Position numbers and translations under genes: made by a program
Part shown: in pieces, positions 46,387 through 59,214 of the stretch
Layout of the letters: every line of letters starts with the position of its first letter
Position numbering within the stretch: the first letter of the stretch is position 1
The notes under the pieces: generated by a model
The model's database searches: none
What the model was told of the DNA's origin: nothing
What the model saw: only the letters and a program-made list of their open reading frames with translations
Assembly: GCA_963971285.1 (NCBI GenBank)
Contig: OZ020250.1
Span: 14,058,499 to 14,122,498, forward strand
DNA: 64,000 nt
Reading direction: 5' to 3'
From: Astropecten irregularis
Taxonomy: Eukaryota > Echinodermata > Asteroidea > Paxillosida > Astropectinidae

Positions 46387-47437
46387 TTTGTTGTGTATAG
46401 GCCTACTTCGCTGAATTCAATGACCAAAAAGGAACAAGTAAAGACAGCAAACCAAGGCAATTTAATATGCCCCGCTGCTTAGCTATCTAAATAGCAAATA
46501 ACTGGTAAAAATGGGGAGAAATGTTCTGCCAGACGTTATGAATCTCCGTAGCTAACAATCACACTGCCACAAAAATTTACCAAGTGTTCGCACACGAGCA
46601 CGGTACACGTGACTTATCATAACAAAAACATTGAATTTTCTCATGTCAGTAGAGGGCGCCCTATTCATTCTATGGGTGCACAACACTAATAAATAAAGTC
46701 CCATTGACCTTTGTAAAAATCCACTCGTTCATCCTCTAACTTCACAGTTAAAATCCTCATCCATTAGTCTTTCAGTTTTTTGTGCAGTACTGTAAACGGT
46801 AGTTTAAACCCTAATCTAACTGATTCTTTCAAAATTGTTGCTCGTTAGCCGATTCGGTTTTTTGCCCTAAATTGCTCCAATAAAAAAAAAACACCCCGAA
46901 ATGTCACTTTTCTGTAACCGACTTGCTTCCAGTTTTCATGAAGCTAACCTCCACAATCAAAACAATGTACGTAGGGCCAGATTTTAAGCCAAAATGTCTC
47001 GTCTCCATAACAGGCTGATACACTGAACCCCCAGGTTGTCATAACTCGTTTTAATCACACCATAAATTAATTGCATGACCCCCCCCCCCCCCCCGATATA
47101 ATACACACTGCATTATGATAATAAGCTCTGCACATTCTGATTTTCGAGCTATTGTGGTGCACCGCATTATTTTGCTGTTCACGATCCAAGTTGACTTTAC
47201 TGCAAACCCAATTAACATCAACTTCGCAGTTACCCAAAAAAAACACAGTCTAAGGTTTTGTGACATTGGTGAAAATTATATCAATGACATTATTGAATCT
47301 TTATATGTCAAATTCTTCCCGATTCTGAGTCGGTTTGCCGTGATTTGATTTTGAATTTCCCCCCCAAAACTGAAACAATTATTAAGTGAAAAGGTGAATC
47401 TAGCCCCACTTGTTTAGGCCTCCCGCTTTGTCTGGCT
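46387..47437. other. Region upstream of the signal-peptide exon
   Basis: It should contain the promoter and 5'UTR of the modular gene. I see only an AT-rich tattaaattg-like stretch about 80 bp above the ATG. gcacaacacta near 46678 looks like an orphan hAT-type end. A C run lies at about 47078-47094. Confidence 0.4.
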
Positions 47438-48064
47438 TAAAGGTACGTAATATCATACTTTGGTTATTGTAACAGATCCACGAGCAAAATATTAAGGAAG
47501 TACAGCAGGCATGTGCAAAGATTTAGATTGATGGCGTCATCACACCAGAAGTTACCATGGGAAAGAAGAGTTTTCACGATTTTCTCAAAAAGTGGGCACC
47601 GTATGGGACTGAAATTTTCACAGATGACTGTGACTGTATCTTCCTTGATATTTTTGCCCATGAATCTGTACTTCTTTGACAAAAACCAAAGTATTACCTT
47701 TAAATGTAGTATCATACTTTGGTAAGAAACCAAAACAGAAATGTTCACACTGATTTGCGTATAACTTACAGGGTATGAAGATGGTGGTGGTAGAAACATT
47801 CTTCCGCCTAAATTGGTGTATTTCAGTATCCAGAAATTAGTAAAACAACGACCGAAAATCTGTTTGATCTTTTAAAAGATCAAAAGTAAAAGAGAAAAGA
47901 CACTGTGGCTGTTTTTCACTGTTTTCTAAAAAAGTGGGCACCGTATAAGGGACTGAAATGTTCACAGATGACTGTTACTGTATCTGTCTTGATATTTTTG
48001 CTAATGAATCTGTATTTCTTTGATAAAAAAAACCCAAAGTATAATGATAATTATTACCTTTAAT
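47438..48064. mobile_element. Two MITE family 1 copies side by side
   Basis: A first, internally deleted copy (47438-47702) carries about 55 unrelated bases near 47505-47560. It abuts a second full copy (47700-48064) in the other orientation, and the shared accttta/taaa-gtagt border suggests one used the other's end as target. Confidence 0.8.
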
Positions 48065-48491
48065 TATTGACTCGAAATTAAGCATGACAGATATAATAGG
48101 CCCCCTATTACACACAATATAGCACAATGAAGGCAAAACAACTTGGAGGTAGGCTATCTGGAAGCATTATATTCTTGTTGAATTTTGCGCTCTTCACCTA
48201 TACCTTTAAAAAAGAACAGTATTTTTCAATTTCTTGTTAATCAGGCCTATTTCTCGACTAGCGTAGATATATTTCGATACACAGATATTGACAATCAAAA
48301 TGAATATGCAAAGGTCGAAACACATTTTTACCACACTGGAATTAATGCTTGATTTATTCTTATACATTTAGCTCCATTAAGTTTACATGGGAGAGGTTGG
48401 TGACCTCTTTGGGCAATAATATTTTCAGATCTAAAGCTTGAAAATAAAAATGAATTCATGAATATAGAAAAAAATCACTGAAAATGACATA

Positions 48492-48854
48492 AAAGGTAGT
48501 ATCATACTTTTTGTCAAAGAAATACAGATTCATGGGCAAAAAACTAATATCAAGGAAGATCACAGTCATCTGTGAAAATTTCAATTCCATACGGTGCCCA
48601 CTTTTTGAGAAAATCGTGAAAAACGGCCACAGTATTTCTTAAGTCTTTTCTCTTTTATTTTTGATCTTTTAAAAGATCAAAAAGATTTTCGGTCGTTGTT
48701 TTACACATTTCTGGATAAATACACCATTTCAGGCGGAGACATTTTAACGGTAGGTTTCTACTAGCATCATCTTCATACCCTGAAAGGTATACGTAAATTT
48801 GTGAACATTATTTTCTGTTTTGGTCTCTTACCAAAGTATGATACTACCTTTAAT
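48492..48854. mobile_element. MITE family 1, full-length copy
   Basis: Both ends and the inner palindrome (gatcttttaaaagatc) are intact. Confidence 0.86.
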
Positions 48855-51255
48855 TTTTACTTTTGCGGAAGATTAACCTCTATTTTTAAGTAAACAAGCA
48901 TTAACATGATTATGTTCATCATGGAAACCTTTATGGATTCTGTAATTAGTTCATGGGGAATTCCAACAATTTATACTTATTTCTGAATCTCTTTTTCATT
49001 ATCCCAACATCAATATTGGCTCGACATCTTTAAAGTCGAAAAAGTCTTTATCCATAGTAAATTAATTTTGACCCGCTCTGCAAAGTTGTAAAAATTGTAC
49101 TTCAGTGATGGTAAGAAAGTTTATTGAAAATACAACGGTATATATGCCATCTGTTATACCCTTTAAAACTTTATTGTTGACCTCTATGAAGTGGATTTGT
49201 GGTATTTTTGTTATGAAAACATTTAATTTTCATCTATTCACACCAAAAAAAGTTCCAAATCATTGATGGATCCAAGTTGTTCATTTGCTTATTCTTAATG
49301 CAGAATTCTGCCTTTGTTATATCATCCAAAGCATGATAAATCGACATGAATTAATATTTGAAAATATATGATACTCTCATACAAATTTCTAAAGCCACAA
49401 TTTGTTTAGTATGGTAATCCAAACTGGATACTCTTGAAACAAAAATGGGCCCATCATTAATCTGAAATAATAACATTGCAATATCAATAATAACAGATAT
49501 CAATCCTAAGATAACCATATATAAGTTCACTTCATATCCTTCTATAGCGACTATAGAGACTCAATCGACACGGCAGTATCTTTTCAAAAGAACCGTATAG
49601 TACTCAGACTAATTAAAGCAATACAAGCAAGTATATAATGTATACTTGAAGAATTGTTCATGATAATATTGATGCAAACAAGATTTTCAAGCGGCGGTAT
49701 AGGCCTATTCAAATGCTGTTGCCGCATAACACCAATGAACATGTTTGAGTCTTTGATTTTACTTCGAATAATTTAATAAAACGATTCATTTTCAATTAAA
49801 CCATTTCCATCGGATTGTACTTGGATTTGCCAAGTAGCCAATGGCAGAATGTATAGGTACAGACGGAATTGAAATAGTTCTAATTTTATTTTATTTTTTT
49901 CAATAGATAAATTGAAGGATCCATCGTTTTTGATGTTTTCTATAATTTCTTTACTTTAAACCTATAGTTACTAGCTTATATAAGAGCAACAGAAATTCAG
50001 TTGTTTGTTACTCACGTTTTTTGTTCTTCAAAGTTGGGAAAAATGTGTGCTACTTGGAGAATTTGATCTAACATTGAATAAAAATGATTAAAGTGGTATC
50101 CAGATGAGTGTTCTCATTCTGCACATTAATCTTAAATTGAGTCTATATCTTGAACATACTGTTAACATTGATCCGTTGAGTTTACGAAAGTATAAGACAA
50201 AGTTTTATAATAATTTACCGCAAAGTACAATATGTAAGCCATAATTATTACAATAATGATACTGTACAGTTTAACTTTTCAAAACACATCCATAATGTTC
50301 ATTTATATATCTAATGCAGGTCACAGTTGCTACATAAAAAAAAACACACAAGTAATCAACCTTTTCCCCTTCAGATGTGCTAACGAGTTCAAGAGTTATG
50401 GAAAGAATATTCACCCATGCAATACATAATTTGTCGGGCATTGTCGGGGTGGTTGTTTGACTGCTTATGCACGATTATATGCCAGTCCATGTTAATATTA
50501 TGGTGCTTCCATCTTCAAACTTCAGCAAGACACGTATACTGCATTTAATTATTACTTTTCTCCATGGGTAGCAGTCTAACAATAAATATGATGATGTGTT
50601 ATAGATTTGCCTTGTACACAAACATTACAATTCAGATGGTTTGTATTCCATTTGCAGTTGAAACTGTTATAATATCGAGTGATATTCATCTCCAAAAACT
50701 GACATTGTTTATTTTTGTCGCCGTGCATTCAATGAAAGACGTTTTGCACCCGCGAACGATTTTTTCAAAGATTAAAGACTGAAACCTGCCTTTTAATTAC
50801 AATGGTACGGAAAATTTCCCAAGTAAAAAACCCTTAAATTTGAATACAAAGTACACTTCGATGATCGATTTTAAAGATTGTCTACCTAGTACCTTAATTG
50901 AAATCACCACTTCTCCACTGACTTACAGCTAAACTAAAACCATAGGACGTGCATCGGTTCATCATTGATTAGTGATTACAAATAAGATTATCGATAAAAA
51001 CAGAATGCTTCCATGAAATACATATAGATGACTACTTTTTGCGCTTTATACAATCATTCAACATTTAAGTAACGACACTTCCAGATAAATATACACAGAG
51101 CTAAACTGAGTGTGCACATACATTCAGATATTGCTCATAATATGATGAAACAAAATGTAATCCTTTTTAAAGCACACAAACATCATACATTCACCATGCT
51201 TGATCAGGCTAATTTATGTTTATACATTGAAGTTGTCTTGTTTATACTCCAATTG
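48855..51255. other. Gene-free AT-rich stretch downstream of the FReD gene
   Basis: 2.4 kb without a recognisable repeat, exon or ORF. It is the longest quiet segment in the window. Confidence 0.6.
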
Positions 51256-51261
51256 TTTATT
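51256..51261 (-). terminator. Candidate polyadenylation signal AATAAA for the FReD gene
   Basis: A minus-strand AATAAA lies about 225 bp past the stop codon of the fibrinogen-domain gene, a normal 3'UTR distance. The region is AT-rich, so chance occurrence is possible. Confidence 0.3.
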
Positions 51262-51485
51262 GTTTTACCTTTCTCCCTTTTCAATGTTTTATCACGCTAA
51301 TCACTAGCAGCATTTGTAAACGCCAAATTCATTGAATTAATTGTCAGAGACACACCTTATACCCAGTTTTATATTATACCTAGTGTAATAATCAGCCTCT
51401 AGCTTGTACATCACGTAAACCTCTAATTTAATCTTATAATAATCTCTACTACAATGTGAAACTTTGTATCAGTACACCCCTTTGT

Positions 51486-52457
51486 TTACAGGACTTCCCT
51501 TATTTTCATGGTACATTTCTTAAGGGAATAATACGATCCTTTCCATTCCTTCCATTGTAAGCCTAGGTTTATGCCTACATTGCCATGATTGTAGTATTTG
51601 GCGTTGAGGTGACAACCAAAACATGCAGTGTACCACCATGCACCTTCTCTTTTCCGTGCACAGTGGCCCCGTGACCATGCATCATTGTCCTGATCCTTTG
51701 TTGAAAATCGATATGCATTATGAAGTGACATTGAGTCACCAGCTGTACCATTAAATGATCCAATACTGAGCGCATATTTTTCACCAGTGATTGCGAAGTG
51801 ACCATATTCTGCCCACCGTGTGCTACCCTCCCAGTCTTCCATGTCAATATGCAACATCCAGTGTCCATGTTGTGTGATTTCATTCAGTATGTCATTTCCA
51901 AGCCAAAACTCACCAGATGGAGTGCCAAATCCAGATTGGTACTCGGCCCAGTCACGGTAAAAGTCCACGGAGCCATCTTGACGCCTCTGAAATACTATCC
52001 AGCCTCCACCAGCGGTTGTCATATCACAGTATACTCGTATTCCATCAATGATCCCAACGGGATAGATGGTATACAAACCACTGCCATGGTGGCCATCTTT
52101 GAGCAACATCTGACAGCTTTGGTGCCTTTCAGGTATTGACAGGAGACGTGTTTCATTGCTTTCGTCAAAGTAGGCACTTCCTTGCAGCTCAACAAACTTA
52201 GAATTATCCAACTCTCTACTGATTCTATTCATTTGGCAGTAGTGGTTACTTTCACGATAGTTGAATGATGAACATTCCGGATTCATAGAGCATTCTATCC
52301 CACAGCTCACTACAGACGATGTAGTATTTGCATGAAATACATGATCCACCAAAGCACGATTGTCAGCCCTGTAATACATATTGGGAGTCGGATACTTCCC
52401 TTGACAGTTTTCTGCCATAAAAGTCAGAAGCAAGATTGCATTGGTGATGAGGCTCAT
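51486..52457 (-). CDS. Secreted PAN/apple + fibrinogen-related domain (FReD) protein, single coding exon
   Basis: The 323-residue protein begins with a signal peptide (about residues 1-20, hydrophobic ITNAILLLTFMA). A PAN/apple-like cysteine cluster follows at about 22-95 (SCGIECSMNPECSSF, then YCQMN). A complete fibrinogen C-terminal domain spans about 112-321: C115 and C144, GGWIVFQRRQDGSVDF, the calcium loop DQDND at 255-259, C266 and C279, GAWWYTACF and the closing SLKKCTMKIR. This architecture is typical of ficolin/FREP-like lectins that bind glycans outside the cell, often in innate immunity or adhesion. The ligand cannot be read from sequence. C282 and C315 are extra cysteines inside the domain and could pair. 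The coding part has no intron. A stretch reading ctcctcttcag just upstream (minus strand, near 52482) could be the acceptor of a 5'UTR intron. It has no recognised functional link to its neighbours. Confidence 0.92.
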   Translation of the reverse strand: MSLITNAILLLTFMAENCQGKYPTPNMYYRADNRALVDHVFHANTTSSVVSCGIECSMNPECSSFNYRESNHYCQMNRISRELDNSKFVELQGSAYFDESNETRLLSIPERHQSCQMLLKDGHHGSGLYTIYPVGIIDGIRVYCDMTTAGGGWIVFQRRQDGSVDFYRDWAEYQSGFGTPSGEFWLGNDILNEITQHGHWMLHIDMEDWEGSTRWAEYGHFAITGEKYALSIGSFNGTAGDSMSLHNAYRFSTKDQDNDAWSRGHCARKREGAWWYTACFGCHLNAKYYNHGNVGINLGLQWKEWKGSYYSLKKCTMKIREVL

Positions 52458-52832
52458 AATGAAGGTTGTTTGTAGTATTCTGAAGAGGAGATTGCAGTGA
52501 ATTTAAAAAATAGTTTTCAAATCACGCTATTATGTGATTTCCTCAGTGTCTATATGGACTGTACACTCCGGCCACGTCAGTCTTCACTGCCGGCTTGGTT
52601 AAGATTCGTTCGCCTTGCTTTATCAGTGTGTTGATGGAAAGCCCACCCAAAGTCAGTCCTACTTCATCTGCTTCACACAACCAAATATAAATTCCTCTCT
52701 CAGCATCAAGGTAAATGTGTTCCAATTCCAATCCCAAAAATTGGAGTTTGACTTTGTATCAGTATTCAGATTAGGATCAGATAACTGCTGCTGGTCATCA
52801 GAAATAAAGAAGTCACGTCTTCAGTTGCTGGT

Positions 52833-52842
52833 ATATATAGGC
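52833..52842 (-). promoter_or_regulatory. Possible TATA element upstream of the FReD gene
   Basis: A minus-strand CTATATATACC lies about 380 bp above the start codon. Together with the candidate 5'UTR splice acceptor near 52482 it could mark a promoter with a non-coding first exon. I see no donor I would trust, so this is weak. Confidence 0.2.
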
Positions 52843-52879
52843 CTTCAATGATCTAGACCATTCTGCATAGATGACTTCA

Positions 52880-53720
52880 TACTCTCATCAATGCTAATGG
52901 AGTACATGTACTTGTAGAATCCAGCATATCGTAAGGCCTTTATCGGCTAAATTGACTGGAAATGGTCATAAGTCATCAAAGCCAATTTATTAAAAATAAA
53001 CAACCTTATTGTTCAATTACGAAAGTACAAACATGATTGTATTATTTTAATATTGGCCAATGCAGGTAGGTAGGCCTAATGTATTGGATTCGTGTAAAGG
53101 GGCCTTACGTCAATATTACTCAAATTAATTACCTCTATTTGTTTAATATATGGTTCCAGTGGTAATTACTGGGAGAGTGTACTAAACATAATCAAGTCTT
53201 GTATATACGGAGCTCTAGAGGTGCCATCCTTGAGATCGTGAGATAAATTATCTGGGGACTCGACGACATAATACGGGCAAGATGACGACGTACATCCTGA
53301 GATAATCTAGGCCTATCACGGGATGACGACATCCCGAAATCAAGACGACGACGATATACTGTCGACATACCTATTTTATGTAGTAGTCATCCCGTGATAA
53401 TTTATCTTAGGATATGTTAACATCTTGATTTCGGGATGTCGTCATCCCGCGATAAACTATCTCGACACGACGTCGACATATCTTGATAGGCTTAGGATGT
53501 CGACATCCCGTGATAAATTTTCTCAGGATGTCGACATCTTGATTTCTGGATTTCGGACATCCCGTGATAAATTATGTCGATCTTCCCCGTAAATATGTCA
53601 TCATACCGAGATAATTTATCTCAGGATCTCAACAAATCGGATGGCACCATTAGAGCTCCGCCGGTATATATAATAACGTTATTTACACTCATGACTCACA
53701 TAAGTCAAGGATTATGAAGC
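52880..53720. repeat. Dispersed repeat (about 370 bp), interrupted copy
   Basis: It shares ccagcatatc-taaggcctt, catcaaagccaatttattaa and gactcacataagtcaaggat with 56317-56690. The 453-bp element at 53208 splits it. Confidence 0.85.
53208..53660. mobile_element. 453-bp inverted-repeat element rich in gataaattatctc words
   Basis: Ends cggagctctagaggtgcc and ggcaccattagagctccg are inverted. The interior is built of degenerate repeats such as gggatgtcgtcatcccg and gagataatttatctc, many palindromic. It interrupts a repeat whose uninterrupted copy is at about 56320-56690. Confidence 0.88.
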
Positions 53721-53886
53721 CACAAAATAAATGAAACTTTAGTCCAGTCGAGTTGAGTTTTTAAGTCACGTGTTATTCTTGTCAGTGCTAGGAGACTGCA
53801 CATTTAAATATTCAATCAATCGTAAAACTTACCACTTTAGGAATGTTCTAATTAACCGAATTCGCCAATTTGTTGAACAGTGGTCC

Positions 53887-54235
53887 AATCGGAGACTTTT
53901 GAGAACCGGTCTTCAAGTCAACAGCGCACGCGCACGCACAACAGCGCAGGCGCAAAACAATCCGCGCAGCATGCTCACAATACACGGGTTTACACTTCCA
54001 AAAGTGCGCATGCGTGATAGTGCCTCGTTTCGAAGTCGCGATAAAAACCGCAGAAGTGTAAACACGTGTATTGTCTTCGACAATGGACGGGCTTACACTT
54101 CGAAAAGTGCGCATGCGTAGAAGTGCCTCGTTTTGAAGTTGCGATAAAATCCAAGATGGCCTCCGAAGTGTAAACCCGTGTATTGCGTGCGCGTGCGCTG
54201 ATGACTTGAAGACCGGTTCTCAAAAGTCTCCCATT
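53887..54235. mobile_element. Inverted-repeat element carrying a nested second element
   Basis: The outer ends are the same family as 1583-1726 (gagaaccggtcttcaagtca and tgacttgaagaccggttctc). A 200-bp element (53982-54181), with ends acacgggtttacactt / aagtgtaaacccgtgt, is inserted in the middle and consists of two related halves. Confidence 0.85.
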
Positions 54236-54304
54236 ATACTTTCATCAATAATGTTTACAACGCGACTTGTTTTGATTTGTTTTACAATAAACAAGGCGAA
54301 ATGC

Positions 54305-54958
54305 TAAAGGTAATTTCATACTTTGGTTTTTGTTAAAGATATGCAGATTCATGGGCAAAAATTTCAAGAAAGATACAATAACAGACACCTGTAAAATTCC
54401 CAGTCCCATACGGAGCCCAATGAAATGTTTGAACTTAAAAAAAAAAGTGACTGAAACGCACACGGTATTTAGAATGGCTTTTTAAAGGACTTTTGATCTT
54501 CCGAAGACACATTTATCAATCACGACGTGGTACGCACAGAGCAATGTTTTTTCTTCTTTGTATAGGGCTAAAAACCACACATTTCATTAAAATAACCGCT
54601 TAAAGGTAGTATCATACTTTGGTTTTTGTCAAAGAAATACAGATTCGTGGGCAAAAGTATCAAGGAAGATACAGTAAAAGTCATCTGTGAAAATTTCAGT
54701 CCCATACGTTGCCCACTTTTTGAGAAAACAGCGAAAAACGGCCACACTATTTTGTTTTCTCTTTTATTTTTGATCTTTTATAAGATCAAAAAGATTTTCG
54801 GTAGTTGTTTTACTAATTTCTGGATAAATACACCATTTCAGGCGGAAACATTTTAACAGCATGTTTCTACCAGCACCATCTTCATACCCTGTAAGTTATA
54901 TGTAAATGTGTGAACATTTCTGTTTTGGTCTCTTACCAAAGTATGATACAACCTTTAA
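54305..54958. mobile_element. MITE family 1: truncated copy (54305-54480) and full copy (54602-54958)
   Basis: The first keeps only the left arm; the second has both ends and the inner palindrome (gatcttttataagatc). They are in the same orientation about 120 bp apart. Confidence 0.84.
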
Positions 54959-55172
54959 GTAACATTTATTTTGGCAATGCGTTAAAATGGCAAACGAATC
55001 ATGGGATTGAATAATATATAGCGACAAGGGGCCAATTTCTAGCTGCTAAGCACGAAATTGATATAATTGTGTTTTTGTGGAATTGCAGAAAACCTTATGC
55101 TGTTTTTCAGACAGAAAAGATGCCTAGATATTTTATTACTATAGGACGACAAATAAAATACCATTTCATTTT

Positions 55173-56025
55173 AAAGGTAGTATCATAGTAGCATACCGAA
55201 ACAGAAATCTTCACAGATTAACTTATTACTTACAGAGTATAAAGATGGTGATGGTAGAAACATAGGCCTACCGTTAAAATATTTCTGCCTGAAATGCTGT
55301 ATTTATCCAGAAAAGAGTAAAACTAGTGACCAAAATTATTTTTGATCTTTTAAAGATCAAAAATAAAAGAGAAAAGACTTAACAAAAGAACTGTGGCCGT
55401 TTTTCACTGTTTTCTCAAAAAGTGGACAAAAACTAAAGTATTATATTACCTTTAAGAGTTGTTCATTAAAGACAAAAAGCACTTAACAAAACAGTGATCA
55501 CTGGACACAAGTTTGTAAAAACATTTTCCCAGCGCAATTGTTTTATTTCGTATAGGAAAATTGCACGAACAACAATTAATGATTAAAACCATCTCTACAA
55601 CTTGTAAGCACTGCTTCTTGTGTGGTTTTGCGTGTAAGAAATAACAAAGTCTCGTCTTCGGTTGCTGGAATAAAAAAAAGCCTTTAAAGGTAGTATCATA
55701 CTTTGGTAGCAAAACAGAAAAGTTCACAGATTAACGTATAACTTACAGGGTATGAAGATGGTGTTAAAGTTTCCGCCTGAAATGGTGTATTTATCCAGAA
55801 ATTAGTAAAATAGCGACCAAACATCTTTTTGATCTATTAAAAGATCAAAAATAAAAGAGAAAACACTTCAGAAATACTGTGGCCGTTTTTCGCTGTTATC
55901 TCAAAAAGTGGGCAACGTTATGGGACTTACATTTTCACAGATTACTTTTAATGTATCTTCCTTGATATTTTTGCCAAGGAATCCGTATTTCTTTGACAAA
56001 AACCAAAGTATGATACTACCTTTAA
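55173..56025. mobile_element. Two MITE family 1 copies (55173-55455 and 55684-56025)
   Basis: The first lacks part of one arm and has the rest in inverted orientation relative to 54602. The second is complete with both ends. About 230 bp of unrelated sequence lies between them. Confidence 0.84.
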
Positions 56026-56316
56026 AGCTTGAATATAGACACTATATATGGGAGGTTCTGAGGCTCCGTTTCTGTCATCCATATAATTGCTGAAAATATA
56101 GGTTGTGGTTTTTCATTGAAGCTGAAGCTCTGCTTTCCTTTTCAAACCAGAGAATCTACTTCAGAACCGCAGCCACAAGCCTTTATTTTGATACCCGTTA
56201 TTTTAGAATGGATTCACGAAAGTTGAGACGGAGCCTGAGCCTCAATTTCGTATAAAACGCCCTATTCTTCAGAAATTCAGACTCTCAATGTACAGTGTAG
56301 TACTGTTGGTATTATG

Positions 56317-56690
56317 GAAACCAGCATATCATAAGGCCTTCATCAGCTAAATTGACTGGAACTTGGCCAGAAGTCATCAAAGCCAATTTATTAAAATTAA
56401 ACAACCTTGTTGTTGAATTACGAAATTACAAAAATGATTGTAATTATCTTAATATACAGTATAGGCCTATACAGGTGCAGCGCGGGTGGCTAATGTATTG
56501 GATTCGTGTGAAGGTTTCTCTGTGTACGTTACGAATATTACTCAAATTTCCTCTATGGTTCCAATGGTGGTAATTACTGGGAGACAAATATTAGTACATC
56601 ATCCAGTGTTGTATAACTGATAACAGCGTTATTTACATGACTCACATAAGTCAAGGAATACAAGTCAAGTTTTCAATGAACTGTTCGAAT
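56317..56690. repeat. Dispersed repeat (about 370 bp), uninterrupted copy
   Basis: Same as 52880-53720 but without the insertion; the region around 56600-56625 (ttgtataactgataacagcg) is the empty site. Confidence 0.85.
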
Positions 56691-56699
56691 CATTTCAGG

Positions 56700-57860
56700 C
56701 GGGTCTTTTTTTATCTTAAAATATCGGGTAATAACAGAGTATGATCTTTTTTCAGGATACCACAGTCAAATTTCAAAATAAGTGAAAGAAATAACGGGTC
56801 TATCATTTGGACCACATACAAAACAATGATCGATACAAAAATACTCGCATACTGACAATTTCAAAGGAATGAAAGAATTATTACTCGATGATACGGCATT
56901 TTCTGTACAAAAAATGTGAGCACCTGGCCCAGATAGCCCCTCTTACAAGCACACGTGGGCAATGAACATCATGCATGTGTTCTTCTGCAATACCACACTG
57001 CAGGCGTTCAAGATGCATGATTGACATACAACGCATGCAGAATGACAACATATACAAAATCTTATATGCACAACGGTCATAATAATTGGCGCCAATAGCC
57101 ACACAAAATACCAGTGTATTAGATATTATCATATTAACTGCAACATTAATGCTTTGGTGTTGTGTGCGTGACTGACATTTCTTTTTTCATTTCCAGGGAT
57201 GCAGGATGCACATATGATAAAAAGAACTCATTTGAGGCAAACTATACAGCAGCTAAGGCCATTACTGTTTCTTTCAACTATAGGTTTTTACAATCTCTAG
57301 AAAATAAACCTCGACTGACTAATACCAGGAAAAATTCATTTTTCCCCTTTTAAATCCCCTAAAAAATGATAACCTATGACTAAACATTGATCAGGTACGG
57401 TAAATTAAAGATATATTTCTTCTGAATTGTTTTGCCTGATCTTTGCGTCGAAACAAAAATAAAATGATATGCAAGAAATCTATTATGAGCTCTTGAGTAA
57501 TATTTAAATCGCACTAAAATATATATTTCGATGGATAGTTAGAGAGTAAATTCAAAACTTTTAAAATCGAAACAATTTCTGAAATATTGCCATATGAAAT
57601 ACACAAAATCGCTTTTCATTTCTGACACACTGTGACATCTCATCCACATTGACACAAGTCGTAAAATCAACAAATTTTCACCCCCATTCAGAAAAAAATC
57701 TCCCAAAATTATGAAATCTAATTGTCAGCCAATATTTTGCACATTGATTTCCAACACCCAAAATATGGAAACTCTTCAAAAATGAACTGCAATATGGAAG
57801 GCCACAACATCCAAATCTGTGCTTTAAAATACAGCACAAATTACAAAACCAAACTGCATT
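56700..57860. other. Intergenic sequence, nothing recognised
   Basis: AT-rich; only ORFs under 85 codons without family features. Confidence 0.5.
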
Positions 57861-57865
57861 TACAG

Positions 57866-58145
57866 GGAGTCAGGTTGGCGTAGCAGTTCTTTCCCTGGAC
57901 TGGCCCTCTGGCGGATCGGGTTCGATTCCGGCTCGGTGCACAAGTGAATTGGGTTTTCAGTCCCTACCTGATTATGTGGTTTTTACCCAGAATATAACTC
58001 TGGGGTTTTCCTCCCACCTCTAAAATTGTATCTTCTTCTCATCATCTTTCCATAAAAGTTTTCATCAGGCTTTCGAGCTACAGTGCCTAGGATGCTTTTG
58101 AGGAATCCTTGGTTTCAATACCAGAAATAAATTATACAGTAGTAG
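57866..58145 (+). mobile_element. tRNA-derived SINE, third family
   Basis: The head has ggttggcgtagcag (A-box-like) and cgggttcgattccggctcgg (B box). The body shares ggggttttcctccca with the 43937 SINE and ends near aataaattatacag. Confidence 0.75.
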
Positions 58146-58852
58146 TAAAAATAATAATAATAATAATGTCTTATTTCAAATGCAAATGGCATGGCTGAAT
58201 TCAAACCATCACTCCAAATACACTTATTACAGTCTTTTGTTGTGCAGCTTTGTTTATATTAAAGGGTCTCTGCAATAGGAATATTATGGTTTGAACATGT
58301 TTTATGGGGCCTGTGATTGTACCCACTTCCTCGCACTGTTTCAGGATTAACAACAGGGCTTTTTGTTTGTATGCTAATTAGAATTTCAATATTCATGAGC
58401 AAAACTGTGATGTCATCTGGGTAACTGAGAGCAGTATAAACCCAATTGATTTGTTCACAAAAAGTTGGGGTTGTTTTATAGGTTTTCTGACAGACCTTTT
58501 CCTCAGTGGTGGTGCAATTTTTTTGCTAAACCATTTCTAACCATTTTGCTAAACCAAGTTTGCCTCTTCATTTTTTGTTCATATTTTTGCTGTTGGTTTC
58601 CAACATGAGCATGCATGAAAACCCCCCATAGCAAAGCCATTCAAATGAAAACCAAATGCTGGTTTGAAACCAAAATAAGACTTGCCATTCATTATCTGTC
58701 AGTATATTCTCTGTATGAAGGCAATAAAATAACCTGACTGAAAAAAAACCCTGCCGGAACCCTTTAACTTCTTTTGTTTGCTAGTCAGTGTCAAGCTGTG
58801 TGATTCCACCTGTGTGTCAAAGCATGGAGGAAGGAAGAGACCTCCATGGTCA

Positions 58853-59214
58853 AAGGTAGTATCATACTTTGGTAGCATACCGAAACATGAAATTTCAACA
58901 GATTTACCTGTAACTTACAGGGTATAAAGATGGTGATGGTAGAAACACACTGTTAACATTTTTCTGCCTGAAATGCTGTATTTATCCAGAAAAGTGTAAA
59001 ACTCGTGACCAAAATTATTTTTGATCTTTTAAAGATCAAAAATAAAAGAGAAAAGACTTAAGAAATACTTTTGCCGTTTTTCACTGTTTTGTCAAAAAGT
59101 GGGCTCCGTATGGGACTGAAATTTTCACAGATGACTGTTATTGTATCTTCCTTGATATTTTGCCCATGAATCTGTATTTCTTTGACAAAAACCAAAGTAT
59201 GATATTACCTTTAA
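58853..59214. mobile_element. MITE family 1, full-length copy
   Basis: It begins aaaggtagtatcatactttg and ends with the inverted counterpart, with arms and inner palindrome all present. Confidence 0.88.

Noticed and set aside
52543..52737. 64-aa ORF upstream of the FReD gene
   Set aside because: No signal, domain or splice border; it probably lies in the 5' untranslated region or intron.
57162..57353. 63-aa plus-strand ORF
   Set aside because: AT-rich, no coding bias or family match.
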